Source: JALYUM01 sp036688685
GTDB lineage: Bacteria; Pseudomonadota; Gammaproteobacteria; Burkholderiales; Burkholderiaceae_D
Assembly: GCF_036688685.1 (NCBI RefSeq)
Contig: NZ_JAQQPS010000008.1
Coordinates: 62,001-126,000 of the forward strand
Reading direction: 5' to 3'
Length of the DNA stretch: 64,000 nt
This document shows positions 7,927 through 16,356 of this stretch, piece by piece; the first letter of the stretch is position 1; every line of letters begins with the position of its first letter. A model generated the notes under the pieces. It ran no database searches, was not told where the DNA came from, and was given only the letters and a program-made list of their open reading frames with translations. A program made the position numbers and the translations under genes.

Positions 7927-8193
7927 ATGACTTTAGCTCCTACCCTCACCACGCTCGACGCCCTGCCTGCCGGGAAAAGCGCCACCGTGATCCACCTGGC
8001 GCCAGCCGCGCCCAACGGCCAAGGCGCCGATGTGTCGCGCCGCCTGATGGAACTGGGCTTTGTTCCCGGCGAACGCATTCGCGTGCTCAAGCGCGGCGTG
8101 CCGGGCGGTGAACCGATTGCCGTGAAGGTGGGCCAGTCCACCTTCGCACTGCGCCGCTTCGAAGCGGCCCTCATCTCCATCAAACCGGAATAA
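7927..8193 (+). CDS. feoA: Ferrous iron transport protein A
   Basis: 88 aa, SH3-like FeoA domain: a strand-rich core with SRRLMELGFVPGERIRVLKRG and GEPIAVKVGQSTFALRRFEA, the hallmark segments of the family. FeoA is a small cytosolic partner thought to modulate FeoB. The ATG at 7927 is preferred (AGAAG upstream); an in-frame GTG at 7882 would add 15 residues without family similarity. It ends one base before the feoB start, so the pair is co-transcribed, probably under Fur control. Confidence 0.93.
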   Translation: MTLAPTLTTLDALPAGKSATVIHLAPAAPNGQGADVSRRLMELGFVPGERIRVLKRGVPGGEPIAVKVGQSTFALRRFEAALISIKPE

Positions 8194-8194
8194 C

Positions 8195-10078
8195 ATGGGC
8201 GCAGCGGAATATGTACAAGCGGCGGTGACGCCGCTGGTGGCGCTTCTGGGTAACCCGAACTGCGGCAAGACAGCCTTATTCAACCGTCTCACCGGTTCGC
8301 GCCAGAAGGTGGCCAACTACGCGGGCGTGACCATCGAACGCAAAGAGGGCGCGTTCACGTCGCCTGCCGGGCAGCATTTCCGCGTGCTCGATTTGCCGGG
8401 CGCCTACAGCCTGTCGGCCCATACGCCCGACGAAGCCATCACCCGTGACGTCGTCGCCGGCCTGCGCGCCGGGGAAGCACCGCCGAATGCGGTGGTCTGT
8501 GTCGTCAATGCCACCAATTTGCGCCTGAATTTGCGCCTGGTGCTGGAAATTCAGCGCCTCGGCCTGCCGATGATCCTGGCGCTGAACATGGTCGACGTCG
8601 CCAAAAAACGCGGCATCGTGATCGACACCGTGCGCATGGCGCAGGAGCTCGGCATGCCGGTGGTAGAAACCATCGCGGTGCAGGCCGGCGGCGAGAAGGA
8701 ACTGCTGCGCGTGCTCGACCAGATGCCGTTCGGCGACGTCACCACGCCGTTTCCCCTGTCCGTGATCGACGCCGTCTCGGTCGAAGAAACCCAGCGCGAA
8801 GTGCGCCGCATCCTCGACGTCTGCACCAGCCATGAATCCGATACCGGCAACCTGACCGAGCAGATCGACCATGTCGTGCTGCACCCGGTGGCCGGTCCCC
8901 TGATCCTGGCCGCCATCATGTTCCTGATTTTCCAGGCCGTGTTCAGCTGGGCCGCCGCACCGATGGAGATGATCAAATCCGGCGTCGAAGCGGTCGGCGC
9001 CTGGATCGGCACCGGCTTGTCCGACGGTCCCCTGCGCAGCCTGCTGGTGGAAGGCATCATGGGCGGCGTCGGTAGCGTGCTGGTGTTCCTGCCGCAGATT
9101 TTGATTCTGTTCTTTTTTATTTTGGTCCTGGAAGACTGCGGCTACCTGCCGCGCGCCGCCTTTTTGCTCGACCGCCTGATGGGCCGCGTGGGTCTGTCGG
9201 GGCGCGCGTTCATTCCGCTGTTGTCCAGCTTTGCCTGCGCCATTCCTGGCGTGATGGCCGCACGCACCATCCAGAACCCGCGCGATCGCCTGATCACCAT
9301 CATGATCGCGCCGCTGATGACGTGTTCGGCGCGCCTGCCGGTGTACGCGCTGATCATCGCCGCCTTCATCCCGGACCGCGAAGTCGGCATCTTCAATTTG
9401 CAGGGCCTGGTGCTGTTCATCCTGTACGCGGCCGGCATCCTGTCGGCCATGGCGGTGGCGTGGGTGTTCCAGCGCTTCATGGGTTCGCACGGGCAGCAGC
9501 CGCTGATGCTCGAGCTGCCAAGTTATCACTGGCCGCACCTGCGCAACCTCGCGCTGGGCCTGTGGGAACGCGCGCGCATCTTCATGACGCGGGTCGGCAC
9601 CACCATCCTGGTGCTGATGATCCTGGTCTGGTTTTTGTCCAGCTTCCCCGGTGCACCGGAAGGCGCGACCCAGCCGCCGATTTATTACAGCGTGGCCGGC
9701 ATGATCGGGCGCGGCCTGTCCGTCATTTTCGAGCCGATCGGGTTCGGCTGGCAGATCTGCATCGCGCTGGTGCCCGGCATGGCGGCGCGCGAAGTGGCCG
9801 TGGGCGCGCTCGGCACAGTGTACGCGCTGTCGGCCAGCGGCTCGGACGTGGCCCAGTCGCTCACGCCCCTGATCGCCAAATCGTGGTCGATCGCCACGGC
9901 GCTGTCGCTGCTGGCCTGGTATGTGTTCGCGCCGCAGTGCCTGTCCACGCTGTCGGTCGTCAAGCGCGAAACCGGCAGCATGCGCTATCCGCTGATCATG
10001 GCCGCCTACATGTTCGCGCTGGCCTACGTCGCCTCGTTCATCACCTATCGCGTCGCGCTGGCGACGCTCGGAGGCTGA
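8195..10078 (+). CDS. feoB: Ferrous iron transporter B (GTPase-linked permease)
   Basis: 627 aa, shorter than E. coli FeoB and typical of Burkholderiales. The N-terminal G domain shows G1 GNPNCGKT (residues 19-26), G2 region around TIERKEG, G3 DLPG and G4 NMVD. The membrane part has the two Gate regions (GCGYLPRAAFLLDR-like and the later MTCSARLPVYAL with the conserved Cys), the core CFeoB segment and about ten membrane helices. It imports Fe2+ across the inner membrane. It is tightly packed between feoA and a Cys-rich membrane protein gene that starts one base after its stop. Confidence 0.97.
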   Translation: MGAAEYVQAAVTPLVALLGNPNCGKTALFNRLTGSRQKVANYAGVTIERKEGAFTSPAGQHFRVLDLPGAYSLSAHTPDEAITRDVVAGLRAGEAPPNAVVCVVNATNLRLNLRLVLEIQRLGLPMILALNMVDVAKKRGIVIDTVRMAQELGMPVVETIAVQAGGEKELLRVLDQMPFGDVTTPFPLSVIDAVSVEETQREVRRILDVCTSHESDTGNLTEQIDHVVLHPVAGPLILAAIMFLIFQAVFSWAAAPMEMIKSGVEAVGAWIGTGLSDGPLRSLLVEGIMGGVGSVLVFLPQILILFFFILVLEDCGYLPRAAFLLDRLMGRVGLSGRAFIPLLSSFACAIPGVMAARTIQNPRDRLITIMIAPLMTCSARLPVYALIIAAFIPDREVGIFNLQGLVLFILYAAGILSAMAVAWVFQRFMGSHGQQPLMLELPSYHWPHLRNLALGLWERARIFMTRVGTTILVLMILVWFLSSFPGAPEGATQPPIYYSVAGMIGRGLSVIFEPIGFGWQICIALVPGMAAREVAVGALGTVYALSASGSDVAQSLTPLIAKSWSIATALSLLAWYVFAPQCLSTLSVVKRETGSMRYPLIMAAYMFALAYVASFITYRVALATLGG

Positions 10079-10079
10079 T

Positions 10080-10367
10080 ATGCAGAACCTGGTCGTGGCA
10101 GTCATCGTGGCGATTGCGCTGGTGGTCGCGGCGGCCAGTTACCTGCCGCGCGCCTGGCGCGAGCAGATCGTCTATTACCTCAGCCAGCGTGGCCTCAGTC
10201 AAACCCGCCTGGCGAAGTTCTTCAAGACCGAGGCCAGTTGCGCCAGCGGCTGCGGCAGTTGCGGCAGCGGCGAAGGCGGCTGCGCAGCGCCGGCGCTGAA
10301 CCTGGACGACGACGCGCCTGCCAATGGGCGGCGCGTCATCAAGATTCACTCCCATCCCCGGCCCTAG
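10080..10367 (+). CDS. Small Cys-rich membrane protein downstream of feoB
   Basis: 95 aa. One N-terminal membrane helix (residues about 3-21), a basic cytosolic segment, then a Cys/Gly/Ser cluster (SCASGCGSCGSGEGGC) with five Cys, and a polar tail ending in HSHPRP. The position immediately after feoB and the helix-plus-Cys-cluster design resemble FeoB-associated Cys-rich proteins and FeoC-like partners, which are proposed to support FeoB or sense iron/redox state. It overlaps neither neighbour but has only one base between it and feoB, so it is in the operon. Role is inferred. Confidence 0.8.
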   Translation: MQNLVVAVIVAIALVVAAASYLPRAWREQIVYYLSQRGLSQTRLAKFFKTEASCASGCGSCGSGEGGCAAPALNLDDDAPANGRRVIKIHSHPRP

Positions 10368-10408
10368 TGCTGCTAAGCTAGCGCAACTTATTACTATCGC
10401 TTGCGCAC

Positions 10409-11080
10409 ATGATCATCGTCCACCACCTGAATAACTCGCGCTCCCAGCGCATCCTCTGGCTGCTCGAAGAACTGGGGCTGGACTACGACATCAAGAAATA
10501 CCAGCGCGACCCGAAGACCATGCTGGCGCCGCCTGAATTGAAGGCAGTGCACCCGCTGGGCAAATCGCCTGTCATTTCCGACGACGACAACGTGGTGGCC
10601 GAATCCGGCGCCATCGTCGAGTACCTGGTCGAGCGCTATGGCCAGGGCGCACTGGTACCGGCTGCCGGCACGCCCGACAAGTTGCGCTACACCCACATGC
10701 TGCACTACGCCGAAGGCACGGGGATGCCGCCGCTGCTGATGAAGCTGGTGTTCGACCGTATTGAAACAGAGCGCATGCCGTTCTTCGTCAAGCCGATCGC
10801 CAAGGCCATCGCGGCCAAGGTCAAACAGATGTTCATCATGCCGAACATCGAGAACAACCTGCGCTTCCTCGAAGCCGAGCTGCACAAATCGAGCTGGTTC
10901 GCCGGCGAGGCTTTCACCGCCGCCGACGTCCAGATCAGCTTTGTGCTGGAAGCGGCCGCTGCGCGTGGAGGGCTCGATGCGCGCTATCCGAAGCTGATGG
11001 CATGGCTGGAACGCATCCACGCGCGCCCGGCCTACCAGCGCGCCCTCGCGCGCGGCGGCAAATACGATTTTGTAAAATAG
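10409..11080 (+). CDS. Glutathione S-transferase family protein
   Basis: 223 aa. N-terminal thioredoxin fold with MIIVHHLNNSRSQRILWLLEEL (Ser near residue 12 in the catalytic place), cis-Pro region GKSPVISDDDNVVAESGAIVEYL, and a helical C-terminal domain with the FTAADVQISFVLE N-capping box. Likely detoxifies electrophiles or peroxides; substrate unknown. It is not closely similar to the GST at 4779. It stands 41 bp after the feo operon and 24 bp before the exonuclease gene. Confidence 0.9.
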   Translation: MIIVHHLNNSRSQRILWLLEELGLDYDIKKYQRDPKTMLAPPELKAVHPLGKSPVISDDDNVVAESGAIVEYLVERYGQGALVPAAGTPDKLRYTHMLHYAEGTGMPPLLMKLVFDRIETERMPFFVKPIAKAIAAKVKQMFIMPNIENNLRFLEAELHKSSWFAGEAFTAADVQISFVLEAAAARGGLDARYPKLMAWLERIHARPAYQRALARGGKYDFVK

Positions 11081-11104
11081 GGGTTTTGCTACCGCATTGA
11101 CGTT

Positions 11105-11881
11105 ATGGCCAAACTGCTCGCCATTGACGGCCTGAACATCGTCAGGCGCGTCTACGAAGCCAGCCCCGAGCCGGATTCACCCATCAAGGCTGCCACGGCC
11201 CTGCGCCACGCGCTGTCGTCGTTTCGCACCGTGCTCGACACCCACCAGCCGACCCACGTGCTGGCTGCGTTCGACTACGGCGGCACCACCTGGCGCCATG
11301 CCTTGTATCCGCGCTACCGCGAGCACCGCGCGCCGATGCCGGCCGACCTGCGCGCCGCGCTGCCGGAGTTCCAGCAGCGCCTGACGGCCGCCGGCATGCA
11401 TCCGCTCTGTATCGCCGAGGTGGAAGCGGACGATGTGATCGGCACCGGCGTGCTGCGCTGGCTGGCCGAGGGTCGCGGCGAAGCCATCGTCGCCACCACC
11501 GACAAGGATTTGCACGGGCTGGTGGCGCACGGCGCGCTGGTGTGGGACCACTTCAAGAACGAGTGGCACGACGACGCCTGGGTGCGCAACCGTTTCGGGG
11601 TCGCGCCCGAGGCTATCGTAGACTTGCTGGCGCTGATGGGCGACGCCACCGATGGCGTGCCGGGCGTCTCGAAAGTCGGCATGAAGACGGCGGCGCGCCT
11701 GCTCAATGCGTACGGCGACCTCGATGCCGTCATGGCCGGCGCCGGCATTTTGAAAACGCCGCTGGGCGAGCGCTTGCGCGCCGAGCGCGACATCCTGTAT
11801 CTGTCGCGCCAGCTGGTCGAACTGAAAACAGACGTGCGCCTCGGCGTCACGTGGAATATGCTGGCCTACAGCCACACATAA
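11105..11881 (+). CDS. 5'-3' exonuclease / flap endonuclease family protein (ExoIX/PolA N-domain-like)
   Basis: 258 aa. It matches the 5' nuclease domain of DNA polymerase I: acidic active-site segments LAIDGLNIV, AFDYGG, EVEADDVIG, ATTDKDLHGL and the helix-hairpin-helix segment LALMGDATDGVPGVSKVGMK, all with their Asp residues. The DNA-binding arch is short, as in stand-alone Xni/ExoIX proteins. Expected role is removal of 5' flaps or structure-specific cleavage in replication and repair. The gene is separate from any polymerase gene here and is followed 34 bp later by the receiver protein. Confidence 0.88.
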   Translation: MAKLLAIDGLNIVRRVYEASPEPDSPIKAATALRHALSSFRTVLDTHQPTHVLAAFDYGGTTWRHALYPRYREHRAPMPADLRAALPEFQQRLTAAGMHPLCIAEVEADDVIGTGVLRWLAEGRGEAIVATTDKDLHGLVAHGALVWDHFKNEWHDDAWVRNRFGVAPEAIVDLLALMGDATDGVPGVSKVGMKTAARLLNAYGDLDAVMAGAGILKTPLGERLRAERDILYLSRQLVELKTDVRLGVTWNMLAYSHT

Positions 11882-11915
11882 AAAGCCGGGACCAGTACCC
11901 GGAAGGAGAAACGGC

Positions 11916-12311
11916 ATGCTCAAAGCACTCATCATCGACGCCAGCGGGGTTGCCCGTGGTTTATTGAATACCGTTCTGACCGAAGGCGGGTACGAGGTCG
12001 TCGGTTCGACCCATACGATGGCGCAGGGCATTGCGCTGGCCATGAAACACCGGCCGCAAATTATCTGCATTGCGCGTGAAAACATCGAAGATGGCAGCGG
12101 CGTGATGGAAGAATTGCGCGCCAAGCTGCCCAAGTCGCTTATTTTCATGGTGTCGGGTGCGATCGACGCGGCCACCATCCAGAGCTCGCTGGCGCTGGGC
12201 GTCAACGGCTTCATCGTGAAACCGTTCAAACATGATGCGGTCCTGAAAACCATCCGTACGGCGGTACTCGCGCTCATCCGCAAGCAACAGGAAGCTACAG
12301 GTGATCAATAA
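11916..12311 (+). CDS. Stand-alone receiver-domain protein lacking the phospho-acceptor Asp
   Basis: 131 aa, a single CheY-like domain. An Asp of the acidic pocket (D8) and the switch-side Lys (K in VKPFKHD) are kept, as is the conserved Ser (MVSGAID). At the position of the phosphorylated Asp, after strand 3 (PQIICIARENIEDGSG), there is no Asp; Ala53 or Arg54 occupies it. It is therefore probably a pseudo-receiver that does not take a phosphate in the usual way and may act through protein contacts. The start has AAGGAG 8 bases upstream. It overlaps the convergent GFA gene by 17 bp. Confidence 0.85.
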   Translation: MLKALIIDASGVARGLLNTVLTEGGYEVVGSTHTMAQGIALAMKHRPQIICIARENIEDGSGVMEELRAKLPKSLIFMVSGAIDAATIQSSLALGVNGFIVKPFKHDAVLKTIRTAVLALIRKQQEATGDQ

Positions 12312-12696
12312 TCGCCGGTGCGCTGTCCCAGTTGTCGTTCTTGCCATCGATCCAGGTGACCGGTGCCGCCGCTAGTTCCGCGGGGGTTGTGTCATCCAGG
12401 CAAGGTAGATTCACCGCATAAAACGCGCCCCAGCGCGGCGAGCTGCCGGTGCCGAACGGATGCACGCCGCAGTGGCGGCAAAAAAAGTGGTGGTCGCGCC
12501 GGGTGTGAAACTGGTAGTCGGACAGCGCCTCTTCACCTGCCAGCAGGCGGAACGCTGACGGCGCGACAATCGCGGGCCAGAAGCGCAGCTTGGCGCAGAT
12601 CGAGCAGTTGCAGCGCAGCGAGCCCTGCGCCAGATCGATTTCGGCCGCGAAACGCACCGCGCCGCAGTGGCAACTTCCCTGGTAGCTTTTCAACAC
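12295..12696 (-). CDS. GFA (CENP-V-like) family zinc protein
   Basis: 133 aa. Zinc-binding Cys pattern CHCGAVRF, CNCSICAK and CRHCGVHPFG, as in glutathione-dependent formaldehyde-activating enzyme and its many paralogs. Most such single-domain members have no proven activity; binding of glutathione adducts is the family idea. A GTG start at 12696 with GGAGCC upstream gives the family N-terminus. Its 3' end overlaps the receiver-protein gene. Confidence 0.88.
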   Translation of the reverse strand: MLKSYQGSCHCGAVRFAAEIDLAQGSLRCNCSICAKLRFWPAIVAPSAFRLLAGEEALSDYQFHTRRDHHFFCRHCGVHPFGTGSSPRWGAFYAVNLPCLDDTTPAELAAAPVTWIDGKNDNWDSAPAIIDHL

Positions 12697-12852
12697 ATCT
12701 GGCTCCTGGCGCGCTGATCTTGCCGTTTCATACCTATAACTGTTGCGCGGAAATTTAAAATTCCGGCAAATACAGTAATTTTTGGGCGTTTTCGTTCGGA
12801 AAATAATACACTATCAGTTCCGCATCCTGAATAGTGGCCTGGACGACTGCGC

Positions 12853-13071
12853 ATGCCGAATCAACGAAAAGATCATCTGACCGCCCAGAAAGTAGAGGTG
12901 GCGCTGGTATTCCAGCAAATGCTCAGTACTGCTGAAGCGCTGGCTTACCTGGCCCAGACCGGGGTGCCGGTGCTGGTGATCGAGCGTGTGCTGTTTCAGC
13001 CGGCATCGCGGCGCAACTACGCCACCGGCCAGCGCGGCCCATTCGTTCACCAGGGCAACATAACGAGTTAA
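12853..13071 (+). CDS. Small hypothetical protein
   Basis: 72 aa, not recognised. Codon use is like that of neighbouring genes (GC at most third positions), which supports coding. It has an amphipathic Ala/Leu/Val-rich helical core (residues 12-47, KVEVALVFQQMLSTAEALAY) and a basic, polar tail, and no signal peptide or Cys. The shape suggests a small cytosolic helical protein. It is convergent with mnmA, its stop overlapping the mnmA stop by 3 bp. A 150-bp AT-richer stretch upstream may hold its promoter. Confidence 0.6.
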   Translation: MPNQRKDHLTAQKVEVALVFQQMLSTAEALAYLAQTGVPVLVIERVLFQPASRRNYATGQRGPFVHQGNITS

Positions 13072-14171
13072 ATCGCGGTGTGACCGTCGATGATGCCGCC
13101 GCCCAGGCAGACGTCGCCGTCGTACAGCACAGCCGACTGGCCCGGCGTGACGGCCCACTGCGGGTCGGTGAAATCGAGCGTGAACCGATCCGGGCCCTGC
13201 GTCAGGATGCGGCAGTCGACGTCGGCCTGGCGGTAGCGGGTCTTGGCCGACAAGCTGCCACCGTCTGGTGCCACGCCCGCGATCCAGTTGGCCTGGCCCG
13301 CTTCGAGTTGACTCGACAGCAGCCACGGATGGTCGTGGCCCTGCACGATATACAAGGTGTTGTTCTCGATGTCCTTGCGCGCCACGAACCACGGTTCGCT
13401 GGTGCCGTCCGCATTCCGGTGCGCCTTCAGGCCGCCGATGCCGATGCCCTTCCTTTGCCCCAGCGTATAGAACGACAGGCCCACGTGCTCGCCGACGATG
13501 CTGCCGTCGTCCAGCCTGATCGGGCCGGGTTTATAGGACAGATACTGGTTCAGGAAGTCGCGGAACGGGCGCTCGCCGATAAAACAGATGCCGGTCGAAT
13601 CCTTCTTGGCGGCGTTCGGCAGCAGCAGCTTTTCAGCGATCTTGCGCACTTCCGTTTTCGGGATCTCGCCCAGTGGAAATAAAGTTTTGGACAGCTGCGC
13701 CTGATTCAGGCGGTGCAGGAAATAGCTTTGGTCCTTGGTCGCGTCGAACGCTTTGAGAAGCTGAAAGCTGCCCTGGTGCTCACGCACGCGCGCGTAGTGG
13801 CCGGTGGCGATCAAATCCGCGCCCAGGTGCATGGCGTGGTCGAGAAAGGCCTTGAACTTGATTTCTGCGTTGCACAGCACGTCCGGATTGGGCGTGCGGC
13901 CGGCCTGGTATTCGCGCAGGAAGTCGGCGAACACGCGGTCCTTGTACTCCGCGGCGAAGTTCACCGCTTCGATATCGACGCCGACGACATCGGCCACGCT
14001 GGCCGCGTCGATCCAGTCCTGGCGCGTCGAGCAATATTCGGAATCGTCGTCGTCTTCCCAGTTTTTCATGAACAGGCCGACCACCTCGTAGCCTTGCTCC
14101 TTGAGCATCCAGGCCGCGACCGACGAATCGACCCCGCCGGACATGCCGATTACAACTTTTTTCTTTGCCAT
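13068..14171 (-). CDS. mnmA: tRNA-specific 2-thiouridylase
   Basis: 367 aa. It inserts sulfur at position 2 of wobble uridine 34 of tRNAs for Lys, Glu and Gln. The PP-loop ATP motif GMSGGVDSS is at residues 10-18, the nucleophile Cys in NPDVLCN and the persulfide Cys in STGICFIGERPF. The ATG at 14171 overlaps the stop of the upstream Nudix gene (TGATG), so the two are translationally coupled; this pairing is common in proteobacteria. A longer in-frame extension up to 14378 runs inside the Nudix gene and is not real. Confidence 0.96.
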   Translation of the reverse strand: MAKKKVVIGMSGGVDSSVAAWMLKEQGYEVVGLFMKNWEDDDDSEYCSTRQDWIDAASVADVVGVDIEAVNFAAEYKDRVFADFLREYQAGRTPNPDVLCNAEIKFKAFLDHAMHLGADLIATGHYARVREHQGSFQLLKAFDATKDQSYFLHRLNQAQLSKTLFPLGEIPKTEVRKIAEKLLLPNAAKKDSTGICFIGERPFRDFLNQYLSYKPGPIRLDDGSIVGEHVGLSFYTLGQRKGIGIGGLKAHRNADGTSEPWFVARKDIENNTLYIVQGHDHPWLLSSQLEAGQANWIAGVAPDGGSLSAKTRYRQADVDCRILTQGPDRFTLDFTDPQWAVTPGQSAVLYDGDVCLGGGIIDGHTAI

Positions 14172-14653
14172 CAAATGCCGCCCGCGAAAACAGAAGGGTG
14201 GGTGTACAGGAGTGCGAGTTCGGTGCGTTTGCCGGCCAGGTAATCGTCCACGCACTGCAGCACGATCGGGCTGCGGTGGCGCTCCTGGCAAGCCGCCATC
14301 TCGTCGCGCGTCATCCACAGCACGCGCAGGATGCCGTCGTCGAGCGGCTGGTCGAATTCGACGCCGGCGTCGCCGCAAAACGTAAAACGCAGGTAGGTGA
14401 CGTCCTTGCTGCGCGACCTGGAATAGTAGCGCGACATATACATGCCGACCAGCGCGGTCGGAATGAACTCGTGCGCCGCTTCTTCGTTGACCTCGCGCAC
14501 CACCGCCTGCTCCAGCGATTCGTTTTCGTCCAGGTGCCCGGCCGGCTGGTTCAGCCTGATGCCTTCGCTGGTTTCTTCTTCGATCAGCAGGAAGCGCCCA
14601 TCGCGTTCAATGATGGCCGCGACGGTGACGGATGGTTTCCAGGTAAGGGGCAT
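14171..14653 (-). CDS. Nudix hydrolase (NudJ-like phosphatase)
   Basis: 160 aa. The Nudix box runs from G in PAGHLDENESLEQAVVREV through NEEAAHEF: the metal-binding REVNEE core is intact, while the Gly of the consensus EExGU reads Ala. NudJ proteins hydrolyse thiamine pyrophosphate intermediates and nucleoside di- and triphosphates. The gene directly precedes and overlaps mnmA by one base, the same order as nudJ-mnmA in enterobacteria, which supports the NudJ assignment. Confidence 0.88.
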   Translation of the reverse strand: MPLTWKPSVTVAAIIERDGRFLLIEEETSEGIRLNQPAGHLDENESLEQAVVREVNEEAAHEFIPTALVGMYMSRYYSRSRSKDVTYLRFTFCGDAGVEFDQPLDDGILRVLWMTRDEMAACQERHRSPIVLQCVDDYLAGKRTELALLYTHPSVFAGGI

Positions 14654-14895
14654 GAGGTCCTCGAAAATTGAGCCGACATTCTACCTTGGCCGGTCATCCG
14701 TTGCTTTAACACCTGCTGTTCCGATACAACAATCGACTGGATGTCTTTGATTTGACACAAAATTCTGAAAATTCCATGCGGAATGAATCATGTCGCACTG
14801 AATTGGCGCATTTGCACCACGAAATGTGGCCGGTTACATCGGCGGCCAGGTTCCGTGATAGATTCTGGACAGATTAATAATATCGGGAGGCGTTG

Positions 14896-16014
14896 ATGAG
14901 AATTGGGATTCCGGCGGAAACCAGGCCTGGCGAAACGCGCGTCGCGGCCACGCCCGAAACAGTGAAAAAGCTTGCAGTGCGCCACCAGGTGCTGGTGCAG
15001 GCAGGCGCCGGCGTGCCGGCCTCGATCACCGACGCGCAGTTTACGGCGGCCGGGGCGACCATCGTGGATGCTGCGACCGCGCTGGGCGCCGAACTGGTGC
15101 TGAAGGTGCGCGCGCCGAATGACGCCGAACGGGCGCAGATGCAGCGCGGCGCCACCCTGGTCGGCATGCTCAATCCGTTCGACGCGGCCAACAACGCCGC
15201 CATGGCGCAGGCGGGCCTGGCCGCGTTTGCACTGGAAGCGGCGCCGCGTATCACGCGCGCGCAGTCGATGGACGTGCTGTCGTCGCAGGCGAACATCGCC
15301 GGCTACAAGGCCGTGCTGCTGGCCGCGAATACCTACGGCCGCTTCATGCCGATGCTGATGACGGCGGCCGGCACCGTGAAAGCGGCGCGCGTGCTGATCA
15401 TGGGCGTCGGCGTGGCGGGATTGCAGGCCATTGCGACGGCAAAACGACTCGGCGCCGTCATCGAGGCATCCGACGTGCGCCCGCCGGTGAAGGAACAGGT
15501 CGAGTCACTCGGCGCCAAATTCATCGATGTGCCGTACGAGACCGACGAAGAGCGCGAGATCGCCAAAGGCAGCGGCGGCTACGCACGCGCCATGCCGGCC
15601 GACTGGATGCGCAGGCAGGCGGCGCTGGTGCACGAGCGCGCCAAACTGGCCGACATCATCATCACCACCGCCCTGATTCCCGGGCGCGCCGCACCGGTGC
15701 TCATTTCCGAAGACACGGTCAAGGCGATGAAGCCGGGCTCGGTGATCGTCGACATGGCGGTCGAGCAGGGCGGCAATTGTCCGCTGTCGGAGCTGGATAA
15801 AACGGTCGTTAAATACGGCGTGTACATTATCGGCGAGGCGAACCTGGCGACGCTGGTGCCGGCCGATGCATCGGCGCTGTATGCGAGGAATGTGCTCGAT
15901 TTTCTCAAGCTCCTGCTCGACAAGGAAGGCAAAGAGGGCGTCGACATCGAGCGCGAAGACGAGATCATCAAGGCCACGCTCGTTTGTTTGGATGGCGCCC
16001 TGCTGCGCACTTAA
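14896..16014 (+). CDS. pntAA: NAD(P) transhydrogenase subunit alpha, soluble part
   Basis: 372 aa. Domain I of the proton-pumping transhydrogenase: alanine-dehydrogenase-like fold beginning RIGIPAETRPGETRVAATP, with the NAD-binding MGVGVAGLQAIATAKRLGAVIEASD Rossmann motif and the DVRPPVKEQVESLGA stretch. It binds NADH and passes hydride to the NADP-binding PntB. The ATG at 14896 (GGGAGG 7 bases upstream) is preferred over the TTG one codon earlier. The split of alpha into pntAA and a small membrane gene is usual in betaproteobacteria and alphaproteobacteria. Confidence 0.96.
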   Translation: MRIGIPAETRPGETRVAATPETVKKLAVRHQVLVQAGAGVPASITDAQFTAAGATIVDAATALGAELVLKVRAPNDAERAQMQRGATLVGMLNPFDAANNAAMAQAGLAAFALEAAPRITRAQSMDVLSSQANIAGYKAVLLAANTYGRFMPMLMTAAGTVKAARVLIMGVGVAGLQAIATAKRLGAVIEASDVRPPVKEQVESLGAKFIDVPYETDEEREIAKGSGGYARAMPADWMRRQAALVHERAKLADIIITTALIPGRAAPVLISEDTVKAMKPGSVIVDMAVEQGGNCPLSELDKTVVKYGVYIIGEANLATLVPADASALYARNVLDFLKLLLDKEGKEGVDIEREDEIIKATLVCLDGALLRT

Positions 16015-16023
16015 GGAGACACC

Positions 16024-16356
16024 ATGGAAATCAGTCACACCATCATCAATCTGATCATTTTTGTGCTGGCGATCTACGTCGGCTACCACGTGGTCTGGAC
16101 CGTCACGCCGGCGCTGCACACGCCGCTGATGGCGGTCACGAATGCCATCTCGGCGATCATCATCGTCGGCGCCATGCTGGCGGCCGGCCTGACCGAAGGG
16201 GTCGTGGGCCAGGTGGCCGGCACGCTCGCCGTCGCGCTGGCGGCGGTGAATGTGTTCGGCGGCTTTCTCGTCACGCAGCGCATGCTGGAAATGTTCAAGA
16301 AAAAGGAGCCGAAGAAGGCCAAGCCAGTCGTCGCCGTGAAGGAGAACCAGGCATGA
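16024..16356 (+). CDS. pntAB: NAD(P) transhydrogenase subunit alpha, membrane part
   Basis: 110 aa with three or four membrane helices (residues about 8-25, 42-62, 66-85) and a basic tail (KKKEPKKAKP). It supplies part of the proton channel. It starts 9 bp after pntAA with AAGGAG as ribosome site, and its stop overlaps the pntB ATG (ATGA), which gives translational coupling within the operon. Confidence 0.94.
   Translation: MEISHTIINLIIFVLAIYVGYHVVWTVTPALHTPLMAVTNAISAIIIVGAMLAAGLTEGVVGQVAGTLAVALAAVNVFGGFLVTQRMLEMFKKKEPKKAKPVVAVKENQA

Noticed and set aside
8276..10105. 609-codon open frame on the minus strand opposite feoB
   Set aside because: Composition is His/Gln/Arg-rich as expected for an antisense reading of a membrane-protein gene; feoB is unambiguous.
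15984..16352. Long N-terminal extension of pntB
   Set aside because: It would overlap pntAB completely; the ATG at 16353 inside the ATGA overlap is the correct start.
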